Shown here piece after piece: positions 45,715 through 56,489 of a stretch of DNA of 64,000 bases; position 1 is the stretch's first letter; each line of letters starts with the position of its first letter. A program made the translations under genes and the position numbers. The notes under the pieces were generated by a model. The model saw only the letters and a list, made by a program, of their open reading frames with translations. It ran no database searches and was not told where the DNA came from. The stretch is from Siphonodentalium dalli. Its lineage: Eukaryota > Mollusca > Scaphopoda > Gadilida > Siphonodentaliidae. Location of the stretch: the NCBI GenBank assembly GCA_032622095.1, contig CP136065.1, positions 67,237,675-67,301,674 of the forward strand. Direction: 5' to 3'.

Positions 45715-45850
45715 CCAACGAGTTATGTTGGGATATAAAATGTTATGAAAGAGTTGGATAAATTTGATTCACAACGAGTTGTAGACGAGTTGTGCATCAA
45801 ATCTATGAAACGAGTATCATAATATCTAATATCCCAACATAACGAGTTGA
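45715..45850. repeat. Palindrome with AACATAACGAGTTG ends
   Basis: CAACGAGTTATGTTGGGATAT on the left pairs with ATATCCCAACATAACGAGTTG on the right, with further pairing of AATGTTATGA and TCATAATAT, and an inner ACAACGAGTTGTAGACGAGTT stretch. Typical of a small foldback MITE. Confidence 0.75.
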
Positions 45851-46281
45851 AGATCTTGTATATCACATGGAAAAAACTAGAGCTTTATGCATATATTACA
45901 GCGTTGGCTGAGACGCTTCACAACCGTATACGACAATATTGCGCGCTCCTTGTCGAGATAGTCCGCGATAACCAAGTCGAGATAGTCCGTGAGCCAATTC
46001 TCAACAGACGCTTATATTTTGATTTCGTTGCACCCCTCGCATTGTTCACTTCGACATATAAAAATATCGGGCCCTTTGTCGGTCACAGTGGCAATAATAA
46101 TCGGTTATAAAAAGTGTCCAATTAGTAAGGCAGTTTGGTGAATATTTTGGGGTGAATTGTGGGTTTTTGGCCACAAGCATTAAATTTTCACCAATGATAG
46201 AGTTTGACTTAGTGAAAAAAATTAGCTATGGGGCCACTTAAAAAAAATCCAATATGGCCGCCAATTTCAAGATGGCCGCCA
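45851..46281. other. No recognised feature
   Basis: ORF 45847-46110 (+) contains a short duplicated phrase (VEIVR...VEIVRE) from a local repeat of GTCGAGATAGTCCG. ATGGCCGCC words near 46254-46280 match similar words at 1-170 and 47450. Confidence 0.3.
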
Positions 46282-46690
46282 CTACATAAGAATTTTCTTA
46301 TGAATTACTGTACAACTTGTGTGTTTCGTCTTACAGCCAATTAGAGCATGACTTGTTTCATCATGAAATAGAATATTTAGCATAAAATCGAGCAGTGTAA
46401 ACATGTCGGTAAAAGGGCGGATCAGGTTGGTTAGTTCATGCAACCTGACCCGCCCAATTTCAAACCTGTTTACCAAATCGATCGAATTCATGACAAACAT
46501 ATTGCTGGGCGTCGAGTTAATCTGATGTTGATCCTGTCCACTGTCGATCGCCGATTTCATTCGCTGGATGTTGGCCTTCGCGTGCAAACGTAGAACAAGC
46601 ATATTGTGATACGCATGATACATACTAATATAATCAGGGACGTTTCTAGATGGGGTGTCCTTCCAATTCCGCTTGCATCCCAACTGAGCG
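46282..46690 (-). CDS. Hypothetical ORF / possible exon of unknown function
   Basis: 134 codons open on the minus strand, with HAKANIQRMKSAIDSGQDQH and RVRLHELTNLIRPFTDMFTL, mixed charged/hydrophobic composition and no low-complexity. Just upstream on that strand is TATTATTTTTCGCTCAG, a plausible 3' splice site that would start the exon at about 46683. No domain is recognised, and no partner exon found. Alternatively a stretch of an unknown transposon. Confidence 0.25.
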
Positions 46691-46699
46691 AAAAATAAT

Positions 46700-47268
46700 A
46701 ATGCGCGAATTTAAATACAAGTATGGTATACACTATATGTGTAAGTTTGAGATATTGTTTATAGTCTAGTTGGGACAATTTGTTTGTTTATTTTCATTAT
46801 GACATTGATTCAAAACGCGTCGTTTTCAGTACTTCGATTCGGTTTTTTATTCAACCGTTCACGCGTATGAAGCAACGTGATTGAATTACAATGTGCTACT
46901 TTCTGCCTAACAGTTTGGTTAATTGGTTCAAAATAACAAATAATTGCTGAACGGAATTGTGGTCATCTATTTTTGTGATAACCAGTATATAGTCTTGTTC
47001 TTCTTGGGCTAGGCACAACTCTTAGCAATTTATCATTAAACGATTTTTCAAAGATAACCACATTTCTACTCAACAAACAACGTTTTAGCCCTACTTGTTC
47101 AGTGTATATCACATGCAAGGTATGACTGATTCGGTAACCGACCAGAAACTGGTATCAATTGTTATGATACCATAACTGCACACATTGTTACTATAATCTA
47201 ATTGGTCATGGAGATTCGATTTTCATAATGTAGATCCGACTTGAATGTTGTGGTTTTTCTCAGCTTCC
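46700..47268. other. No recognised feature
   Basis: AT-rich, no ORF with recognisable domain. Confidence 0.4.
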
Positions 47269-47632
47269 TTAAGGGTACACAATCCTATTAATTTCCCCTA
47301 ATTTACTATTTCGTTTGGATTCGGTAGCAAACAAATATTTGATTAGAGTCGAGGAACCCACCATTCAAACCTCAGTGTGATCAGATATCGATTTTGTAAT
47401 CTGTTCTAACGGCTTCCGCGCATGTCTGTAATAGTTTGGGATAAAGAAGCCGCCATTTTTGCCAGGCCGCCAAATATTACGAGGGGCTGAAATATAACAA
47501 ATTTCAAAAATCGATATCTGATCACTCGGAGCTTTGATGGGTGGGTTCCTCGACTCGAATCAAATATTTTTTTACTCCCGAAGCCAAAGAAATAATAATT
47601 TAGAGGCGTTTAATCTGATTGTGGACCTTTAA
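47269..47632. mobile_element. 364-bp foldback MITE flanked by TTAA
   Basis: Left TTAAGGGTACACAATCCTAT and right, on the reverse strand, TTAAAGGTCCACAATCAGAT. The arms extend about 130 bp and include TCGAGGAACCCACC and TGATCAGATATCGATTTT in both directions. The loop near 47410-47495 contains AAGCCGCCATTTTTGCC. TTAA at both outer edges suggests a TTAA-targeting superfamily. Confidence 0.82.
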
Positions 47633-48164
47633 TGGGGCTTTCAATCGTACACGTTCCAGACACCTATATTTTATGTCATTTCAAGTTGAAAATATATTTG
47701 AGATTTATTTCCGACATAAAATGTCTCTTCAAGACGACGTATTGTACAGTGCCATTTCGTTATAATGCTACCAAACTAGCTCCCAGCTCTTTGGAATGGG
47801 AAGAAACTACAAATTCTGGAAGTTCGTAACGGTGGGCATATGCATACATGACTTCATGTGGGAAGCTATATGTTGAAAATTGTTGGATATTTGAATACAC
47901 ATTTTCAAGTGTGTGTGAACATAACTAATGAATATTTGTTTTAAAAAGCATGCATTATGAACGCGTGGTTACTCTCATATTTCTTATAGGCGAAATGTGG
48001 CAGCAACAACGCGGTCATAATGCATGCATTTTGGAAAACAAACGTAGCACCACATTTCATTCAGCAAAATTCACAACACATGGAATGAACAGATTTCCGG
48101 TCCGCTGAAGAGTGTAGACATGTATACTATGTATACTATTTAGGGGGAATAGACCCTCGGTCGA

Positions 48165-49965
48165 TTCTATTGTATGATTACCGATCTCGAAAATGGTCCA
48201 TATCACATTTTCAACCCTCGGGGTGGTACCACCGGGGAGATTGGTGTGGTCGGTGTGTTTCTAGGATGTGGTTGTGGCGGGCCACCCTCCCATGTAGTCA
48301 AATAGGTCGAAATACTTACCTTCTCGAAAATGGTCGATACCTCATGTTTAGCCATCGGGGGTGTTACCCCCGGGTGATTGGTGGGATGGGTTTTTTTTCT
48401 ATGGTGTATTTGAGGCGGGACACACACCCAAAATGCCGTCAAATCGGTCGAAATCCTTACCGTTCCCGAAAATGGTCCATACCCAATGTTCACCCCCTCG
48501 GAGTGTTACCCCCCGGTGATGGGTGGGGTTCGGGTGGTTCTAGGGTGTATTTGGGGCGGGCCACCCAACCATGCCGTCAAATTGTTCGAAATCCTTACCG
48601 TTCTCGAAAATGGTGCATACCCCATTTTCACCCCCTCGGGTGGTACCCCCGGGAGTGATGGTGAGGGGTGAGGGATGTTTCTAATGTGTATTTGGGTGTG
48701 CCACCCGCCCATGCCGTAAAATCGGTTGAAATCATTACCGTTCTCTAAAATGGTACATACCCCATTTCACCTCCTCGGTTGGTACCCCCGGGGTGGGCCA
48801 CCCACCCATGCCGTCAACTCGGTTGAAGTCCTTACCTTTCTCGAAAATGGTCCCCATTTTCATCTCCTCGGGGTGGTACCACCGGGGGTGATGGGTGGGG
48901 ATCGGGGGTGTTTATAGTGTCTATTTGGGGCGGGTCACCTCCACATGCCGTCAAATTGGTTGAAATCCTTACCGTTCTCGAAAATGGTCCATACCCTATT
49001 TTTACCACCTCGGGTGGTAGCCTACCTCCCGTGTGTGATGATGGGGGTCGAGGTGTTTGTAGGGTGTGTTTGTGGCGGGCCACCCACTATTACCGTCAAA
49101 TCGGTCGAAATCCTTAACGTTCTCGAAAATGGTCCATACCCCATGTTCACCCCCTTGGGGTGGTATCCCCGTGGTGGTGGATGGGGGTCTGGGTGTTTCT
49201 AGGGTGTATTTGGGGCGGGCCACCGACCCATGCAGTCAAATCGGTCGAAATCCCTCGGGCTGGTACCTCCGGGTGATTGGTGGGGTCGGGGTGTTTCTAG
49301 GGTGTGGTTGTGGCGGGCCACAGTCAAATCGGTCGAAATCCTTACCTTCTCGAAAATGGTCGATACCTCATTTTCACCCACTTGGGCGGTACCCCCAGCT
49401 GACAGGTTGGGTGGGGTTTTTCTATGGTGTATTTGAGGCGGGCCACCCACCCAAATGCCGTCAAATCGGTCGAAATCCTTACCGTTCTCGAAAATGGTCC
49501 ATACCCCATGTTCATCCTTCGGGGTGGTACCACCGGGGTGATTGTTGGGATCGGGGTGTTTATAGGGTGTGGTTGTGGCGGGCCACCCTCCCATGTAGTC
49601 AAATCGGTCGAAATCCTTACCTTCTCGAAAATGGTCGATACCTCATTTTCACCCACTTGGGTGGTAACCCCAACTGACAGGTTGGTGGGGTTTTTCTATG
49701 GTGTATTTGAGGCGGACCACCCACCCAAATGCCGTCAAATCGGTCGAAATCCTTACCGTTCTCGAAAATGGTCCATATCCCATTTTCACCCCTCGGGGTG
49801 GTACCCCCGGGGTGATTGGTGGGGTCGGGGTGTTTCTAGGGTGTGGTTGTTGCGGGCCACCCTCCAATTTAGTCAAATCGGTCGAAATCCTTACCTTCTC
49901 GAAAATGGTCGATACCTAATTTTCACCCCCTTGGTGTTCTCCAGCTGACAGGTTGGGTGGGGTAA
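48165..49965. repeat. About 138-bp tandem array, 13 units, with dimeric higher-order structure
   Basis: CGAAAATGGTC recurs about every 138 bp from 48188 to 49905. A unit reads GTCAAATCGGTCGAAATCC, TTACC-TTCTCGAAAATGG, a CACCCCCTCGGGGTGGTACC hairpin, then GGGGTCGGGGTGTTTCTAGG and GGCGGGCCACCC. In the last third two unit types alternate. The CTGACAGGTTGGGTGGGGTT type marks 280-bp dimers at about 49400 and 49677, and again at 49944. Several frames on both strands stay open for up to 203 codons because the units lack stops. I do not consider these genes. A C run ends the array near 49980. Confidence 0.92.
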
Positions 49966-49997
49966 TTGTTTTCCTGACCCCCCCCCCCCTGTTTTAG

Positions 49998-50225
49998 CAT
50001 GGTATTTGGTTCCCAAACAACAGCCATATGCACAGCATGGAACAGAAAAGAGCGTTCCGTGTTAGTCTATTCCTGATTGGTAATAATAAAGAGCGTTGTG
50101 TTTCACTTATGTGCGATAAGTTGAAAACGGCTGCAAAATGGCGGTGATAATGAACATGATTTTTTTGAGAGCATATGAAGCCAGCATAACATTAATTCGT
50201 GCTCGCCAATTTACCATTTTGAAGA
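49998..50225 (-). mobile_element. Family B element fragment (inverted)
   Basis: Reads TTGGTTCCCAAACA, then GCATGGAACAGAAAAGAGCG, then TTCCGTGTTAGTCTATTCC and AATAATAAAGAGCGTTGTG. The two AAAGAGCGTT words lie at 50047 and 50088 (41 bp). It is the reverse complement of the family B copies below and ends in ATGAAGCCAGC-like sequence. Confidence 0.75.
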
Positions 50226-50770
50226 TTTAATAAGGTATGTATAGTTACACTAATCGCCCGATTCTGTACATTCTTACTAATAAGTGGGTTTCATAATACT
50301 CGGGTACACAAGCCCTGGTGAAATTTCACAAAAAGGCAGTATTACAATATTATTTTCAATATGTGTTAAGGTATTGACCCCATGTTACAATAAAGTTGCC
50401 TTGTCCTATTTAACACTATACAACCGACATGTGTATGTCCTATATTGACCAGAAAATAATTAGATTGGGTCCATGGGCTCATTAGTGAGAGGTTGTCGTG
50501 CATGGCCAGATGTCGACTTTCGAAAGAAGTTTAATACGCTTTGATTTGTTTTCAGCCAAGCATATATAACGGTATGTTATAATCTGTGTTATTTTCGGTT
50601 ACAAAACAATAAGTGTTATCATGCATGCAGCTAATCTATGTGTAGAGAGTGTCTTTCTCATATCCCAAATGAACTATATAATTATGTAATGTGGATTGCC
50701 AAGCTGCACATTTTGACATATTTCAGCCAACATTACTATCTCAAATGATTGACAACACTTGGTGTGACGG
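50226..50770. other. No recognised feature
   Basis: AT-rich, no ORF with a domain, no repeat recognised. Confidence 0.4.
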
Positions 50771-50782
50771 AGTTACCTCAAA

Positions 50783-51080
50783 CGGACATAGCTCATTCAA
50801 GCTTCCAAATATTGCCCACACAGTTTGAAATGAGGTATATATATGATAAGTTGATAAAACCCGAAATGTTGATATACCGGCTTCATACGCTCTGAAACAA
50901 AATACTTGCCAATGTGACATCCATTTTTCATTTTTTCGCACAGAAGTGAAACAAACACTCTTTATTTATACCATGCATATCAGGAATAGGCTAACACGGA
51001 ACGTTCTTTTATGCCCCGTGTCGTTCACTGTCATTTATGTTGTCTGTTTGGGACCCAAACACCGTGTTAACATGTAGTTG
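50783..51080 (+). mobile_element. Family B element, copy 2 (partial)
   Basis: Starts AAACGGACATAGCTCATTC, GCTTCCAAATATTG; continues GATATACCGGCTTCATACGC, CTCTTTATTTATACC, GGAATAGGCTAACACGGAAC and GGGACCCAAACACCGTGTT. The words are degenerate (ACACTCTTTA, AACGTTCTTTT). Confidence 0.75.
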
Positions 51081-51503
51081 TATTTTTTATGACTTCAATG
51101 CAGCTTTCAGGGGCATATACTCTCCGTATATATAAATGTATCGTGCAAGTAATTATCGGCATATTGCGATACCGGGAAAGATTAGAAAGTATTGGTTTAT
51201 AATATATTCATGTATACTCACGAATATCTTGAATGTGGTCGAAAACCAATTATATCCGAATTGTATTCGGAGATATGCCTCCTGAATTATTTCCCGCATG
51301 TCTATTTCGCGACATATAGGCACAACAGTTCATAACTTCGATGTTAACCAATTATGGCCATGTGTGGCTTCTACTTATGACTATATGTCTATATTGCATA
51401 TGATATCGGAAATCAGTCCGGTCCAAATTTTATTTCAGGAGTTGTGACTTCTAGAGTCTGTTTGGGCGTTTTTTCACAATTTACACACCCGTAGATGGCA
51501 TAC

Positions 51504-51800
51504 TTTAAACGGACATGGATCATTAGAGCTTCCAAATTTTGTCTACATAATTTGGAAGTATGTATATATAAGATAGGTTGACAAATACGCAAAATATTGA
51601 TATCCCGGCTTCATATTTTTATTGAAAATAATTGCCATGGCTACAGCTATATCTCGAGCTGGTTCAAGTGTTTCCACATAAGTTAAACAGACACTCTTTA
51701 TTTTTACTACATCAGGAACAGCCCGCAGAATAATATTTCGAGTAGTTATCGACCTATTTCGATACCGGAAAAAATTAATATGCAAACATCATTAGGTTAA
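51504..51800 (+). mobile_element. Family B element, copy 3 (partial)
   Basis: Starts TTTAAACGGACATGGATCA and keeps TTTGGAAGTATGTATATA, GATATCCCGGCTTCATA, CACTCTTTATTTTTACTAC, GCCCGCAGAATAATATTTCG and CGACCTATTTCGATACCGG. The middle part with the second word is deleted. Confidence 0.72.
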
Positions 51801-52854
51801 TGTGCGGGACAAACGGCAATGTGACTTTAATTCGAAACCCAGTTCTGCCAAAACTGCACATCGAGAGTCAGTACTCTTCTTGACTCGCGTACAATGGGAA
51901 CATTGAATATTGAATATGCAAAAAAAAAAAAACACAGCCAGAGTCGACCCATCTTATGACAAATTTCCCCTGTACTCGCATCGATGCAAATTTAAAGGTG
52001 GACTACATGTATTAAAATTGTCTGTATTTTGGGGGATTTGGTCTGATGTAATAACAAGAACTTTACCAATATACCAGCGTGAGTACAAGCGCATGTGTCA
52101 TAATGCGGACCGTATATAAACCGATATGTGGATTTTAATGGCAGCCATAACACTATACGAAAAAAAAATTACACCATGCAGACCGAGTTCATACTCGTAT
52201 GCGGACAGGCTCCCATCAATGGTATATAGCAAACATATTGTGTCAAGTGCTAAAGATCAATTGGAAACGAAGATGTCCAAACTCAGACACAATTCAGTAC
52301 ATGCATGTTGCCGATCATTATATCTAAGTTGAACAATGAGGATAGCTTTACTGAACAAAATCCAACAGAGCTCGTAATTGCATGTGTATAAGTTTCCATA
52401 GCGGTAAATATATGTACTAATGTTCAAAACAATTGACCAGTAATTGGTAGAGGCTTGGTACATATAACATTTTGGTACATATAACATTTAAGAAGAATGC
52501 ATCATATGGTGGTCAAGAAATACACACAAAGAACATCGAAATGTTCATCGTTTCAAACAAGTCATATGCACAGATTTTACGATTTGTATTAATTGAGCCT
52601 TTGAATAGATCAACGCACCAAAGCCTCGTTTACTACGTTAGTGCCAGTGCTCAGTCATTGACCATTAAAATCCAATTGAAATTGTCTGTTATAAACCCGA
52701 TATACCACCAGATTACAAGATTTGCCCATATGACGTTGTATACAAATGGGAGACAAAAACACTTCCAAAGATATACAATATTAATTGTTCCATATTCGCT
52801 GGTGAACGTTGTCAATTGTTCGCATGTCCGCGGGACATATACGGCTATTATATA
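51801..52854. other. No recognised feature
   Basis: Open stretches at 51910-52119 and 52472-52873 (+) lack recognisable domains and end in the adjacent Helitron. AT-rich. Confidence 0.35.
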
Positions 52855-53417
52855 TCTCATATATATATTTTGAAGACCTCTGTTTGTTTGTCTGTCTGTC
52901 TGTGTGTATGTCATTTATACAAATATACGATTCTCGACCGATCGGGACGAAACTTGGTACGTGTGTGTAGTTTGACCAGGCGGTCGACGTTGTCGTATTG
53001 GCGAGCCCGTGTGGCGCCCGCTTCGCGCATGCGCAGACGAGATCTCGGAAACGGGTGGAGCTATCGACTTAAAATTCACTATGTGAATGTATCTTGCCCC
53101 GGATACGAATTTTATCGAATCACCGAGCCCGTGCGACGCCAGCTTCGCGCATGCGCAGACGAGATCTAGGAAACGGGTGGAGCTATCGACTTGAAATTTG
53201 GTATGTGAATGTATCTTGCCCCGGATAAGAATTTTATCGGGTCACCGAGCCCGTGCGACGCCAGCTTCGCGCATGCGCAGACCAGATCTCGGAAACGGGT
53301 AGCGCTATCGACTTGAATTTGTTTTTTGAATAGCCCGGACAACGTCGGGCTGGGTAGAGCTATCGACTTGAAATGTGGTTTTTGAATAGCCCGGACAACG
53401 TCGGGCTCATCGGCTAG
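52855..53417 (+). mobile_element. Helitron 1 of a tandem pair
   Basis: Preceded by A (52854). Starts TCTCATATATATATTTTGAA and ends with the hairpin AGCCCGGACAACGTCGGGCT, then CATCGGCTAG. Inside, after GACCTCTGTTTGTTTGTCTG and CGACCGATCGGGACGAAAC, is a roughly 125-bp direct repeat. It carries TTCGCGCATGCGCAGACGAG, CGGAAACGGGTGGAGC and TTGCCCCGGATACGAATTTT, present three times. The hairpin itself is duplicated (53330-53352 and 53391-53410). No coding capacity. Confidence 0.88.
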
Positions 53418-53792
53418 TCTCTTATATATTTTGAAGACCTCTGTTTGTCTGTCTGTCTCTATGTCCTTTATAGAATCGAAAACGGGTTGACCGATCGGGA
53501 CGAAACTTGGTACGTGTGTGTAGTTTGACCAGGCGACCGTCGTTGTCGTATTGGCGAGCCCGTGCGACGCCCGTGCAGCACATGCGCAGACGAGATCTCG
53601 GAAACGGGTGGACTATCGACTTGAAATTTGCTATGTGAATGTATCTTGCCCCGGATACGAATTTTATCGGGTCGCCGAGCCCGTGCGACGCAAGCTTCGC
53701 GCATGCGCAGACCAGATCTCGGAAACTGGTGGAGCTATCGACTTGAAATTTGGTTTTTGAATAGCCCTGACAACGTCGGGCTCATCGGCTAG
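53418..53792 (+). mobile_element. Helitron 2 of a tandem pair
   Basis: Starts TCTCTTATATATTTTGAAGA immediately after the CTAG of Helitron 1 and ends with the hairpin GCCCTGACAACGTCGGGCT, then CATCGGCTAG, followed by T (53793). It contains two copies of the internal direct repeat against three in its neighbour. Confidence 0.88.
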
Positions 53793-53808
53793 TATTATAT
53801 ATATATGT

Positions 53809-54257
53809 ATAAACGGACATGGGCCGCCCGAGCTTCCAAGTGATGTTTACGCAATTTAGAAGGAGTATAAAATAGGTTGACAAATACACGAAATGTTTAT
53901 ATAGCAGGTTCATATTCTCTGAAAAATACTTGGCATGGTCACAGCAGTTTTACCTCTGTTTTCAACGTTTTGCATATGAGTCAAATAAACGCTCTTATCA
54001 TAATTATCTGGAATAGACTAACAGGGAATGCCCCTTTCTGTTCCATGCCGTGCATATGGATGTTGTTTGTATTGGGACCCAAACACCGTGTTCAAATTTG
54101 ATTTTTTTATTACTCCAGTGCTCCTTTTTGTGGCATAAAATGCCCGCAGAACAGTATTTCGAGTTTTTATCAACCTATATCGATACCGGCAAAACATTCA
54201 AAAGCGAATATTATTACGTGCATTTTGAATCGCGAACTACCATATATGGCTTTAATT
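53809..54257 (+). mobile_element. Family B element, copy 4
   Basis: AAACGGACATGGGCCGCC to CCATATATGGCTTTAATT, nearly full length. Shows GAATAGACTAACAGGGAATG with word 1 intact (AACGCTCTT at 53988) and word 2 degenerate (AATGCCCCTTT at 54027), plus GGGACCCAAACACCGTGTTC and CGATACCGGCAAAACATTC. Confidence 0.8.
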
Positions 54258-54839
54258 AATGTTATATAATACCCTAGATGGCAACTTTTGATAATCTACG
54301 GGGGATATCGCCTGCGATTAACTTATTACCCGACACTCAATTATATAGCACTCTGGTCGGAATATTCGATAATGACATCACACCGCGGGTAATGATATAT
54401 ATCCATCTCACTCATGAAAAACGGCGCCGATTCACAGGTGCCGCAACCTGATGATTTGGCACAGAGCGCAGCGGGGGTAAAATATTTATCTCCTATATAC
54501 TGCCGATTTCTAGGTTCATCTTTGTATGTGTTATACATACTACATTTATATATGTGTATTTCCTGTTTATATGTTTATATGCTCATATGTTTAATTCACA
54601 TATCATGTTTATGTAATGTACTATATATGTTTTATATGTTCTCGTGTGTTATGTGACAATGTGGTCACGAATGACATATTATCATTAAAGACATTAAAGA
54701 CTCGGATGCTGACACCACACACCGGGGGATGCCGTTTATCCATCGTTCGTAGGAAAAAGACTTCGCTACAATAGACTGACACGTGCTTGCCATTAATGAA
54801 TGGGTCCCAGATTCTTTCCGGCAATTAGTATTTGGCATA
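54258..54839. other. No recognised feature
   Basis: TATATGTTTATATG-rich stretch (54530-54660) and short ORFs without domains. Confidence 0.4.
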
Positions 54840-55100
54840 TTTCAACATACTAAGCGGACGGTACTTTGCCATCGACGAAAAGGACCGAATTTGCGGAACA
54901 TGCAATGAATTCGACAACGAAGAACACTTTTTTATACACTGTATTTCTCTGTCAGACGAGCGCGCCCTATTTTAGGAGAACATATCATGTTAAACATCCC
55001 CAACGAGAGATTATTTAAACAAATAATGACCAGTACAGACTCAAAAACTATACAGGCTCTGGCACACTTCGTCCACCGTGGATTGAAAACGAAAGGGGTT
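54840..55100 (+). pseudogene. LINE C-terminal fragment with Cys-His knuckle
   Basis: The + frame reads SGRYFAIDEKDRICGTCNEF, then DNEEHFFIHCISLSDERA, before a stop and a frame change, then NERLFKQIM and ALAHFVHRGLKTKG. The CX2C-X8-HX4C arrangement close to the C-terminus is typical of many invertebrate LINE ORF2 proteins. Only about 90 residues remain. It belongs to a different subfamily from the fragments at 19.6 and 55.9 kb. Confidence 0.7.
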
Positions 55101-55117
55101 TGGGTAAATGCGCCGAG

Positions 55118-55148
55118 TGTCGAATGTCGAATGTCGAATGTCGAGTGA
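55118..55148 (+). repeat. 7-bp microsatellite
   Basis: GTCGAAT repeated four times, the last copy GTCGAGT; directly after the LINE fragment, so possibly its tail. Confidence 0.85.
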
Positions 55149-55149
55149 A

Positions 55150-55330
55150 AAATAAGTGTCAAGTAGACACATCAATATAAACATATAGCAGTGCAAAATA
55201 AGTGCCAAGATTGGTATAGCACATAACACATACAAACGTGTCAGGAAGATACAGCACTATAAACATAAGTGTAAAATATGTGTCAAGAAGGTACAGTACT
55301 ATAAACATGACATTTAACACGAAGAAAATC
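55150..55330. repeat. Degenerate tandem repeat, about 60-70 bp
   Basis: AAATAAGTGTCAAG / AAATAAGTGCCAAG / AAATATGTGTCAAG each followed by an ATAGCAC- or ATACAGCAC-like block and TATAAACAT. Confidence 0.6.
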
Positions 55331-55364
55331 AAACGTATATACATGTAAACCACGCATACATAAC

Positions 55365-55560
55365 ACACACGCACACATACACACCACAACCGCTCTCAAA
55401 TACTCACATACGCGCACCCCTGTATACACACCCATACATACATACATACATCCGCACATGCATACATACACATATACATACACACGTATACATAGACCCA
55501 CACACTCGCTCGCAGTACATGCGTGCATACGCTCGAACACAACACACGCATGTGTAAATT
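55365..55560. repeat. (ACAT/CACA)n low-complexity tract
   Basis: ACACACGCACACATACAC, CATACATACATACATCCG and similar. Generates cysteine/valine-rich antisense ORFs that are not genes. Confidence 0.88.
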
Positions 55561-56489
55561 GAGTCATTGCGGACAGTTGACATGAAAAGATGAGCATACA
55601 TGAATATTATGGTCAGATACAGTAAGGATTTGAGACAGTTTAACCATTTTGACTAGAATACATGGATCAACGTTTTGTCCACAATAAGTATTTAAAGCTG
55701 CTCGTTCATTGTGGTAGATCAGTAAACATTGTGGTCTTTATAAAAGGCTTTGTGAGATCCAATCAATATTTTGGATCGCATGTGGACGGGGTGGGTGGAA
55801 AAGGGCTGTGGGTGTTTATATATTGAAAAAGTGAATATAGAGATCGTGGAGTAATGCGTCACGTGACAGTGATCGTGTTCGCATCTGTAATTTCTTTGAG
55901 GCGTTTATGATAGAGTTTCCACATTTTAACACTACTGCATGTTGTGAACAGGACAAATGAATTAAGGTCACTTATCTTCTCAACAACATGCAATGGTATA
56001 CAAGACAGAAACACCATTAGTTGATCAATTGTGCACAAATTATCTATTTCAATGAAGCAAGGTATGTCAAAATGCTGAAGAAGGTTGAACCTTATTTCAT
56101 TTCTTGCTTCGTTGATGCTCGAACAATCGAGGACTGCGTGTTCTACTATATTGTCATATGGTTTGCCACAAAGTTGACACGTCCCCTCTTCCTGGGAGAC
56201 TGCCTTTGCCAACAACTTTGATGCTTCCAGAAATTCGAATTTATGTTTAGTATAACATCTACATGCATACCAGAGTGGGGATATGTTCAGAGAGGTATAA
56301 TTATTTGCAAAGTTGAGCATGGGGTTATCACTGGCAAGACGGGTTTTCCAGTCTTCTTCGTGAACATATGGTATTTGGCGAGTCACTAATTGTTTCCACG
56401 TGTCCTTCGAAGGAAAGTGTCCTGTTTCAACAAAGGACGATAAATGAGATATAAGATCATATTTCTCTAGAATGGCAATTAATTCTGAA

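Noticed and set aside
49066-49948. 203- and 174-codon ORFs
   Set aside because: Products of the 138-bp tandem array; open on both strands and not conserved per codon between units.
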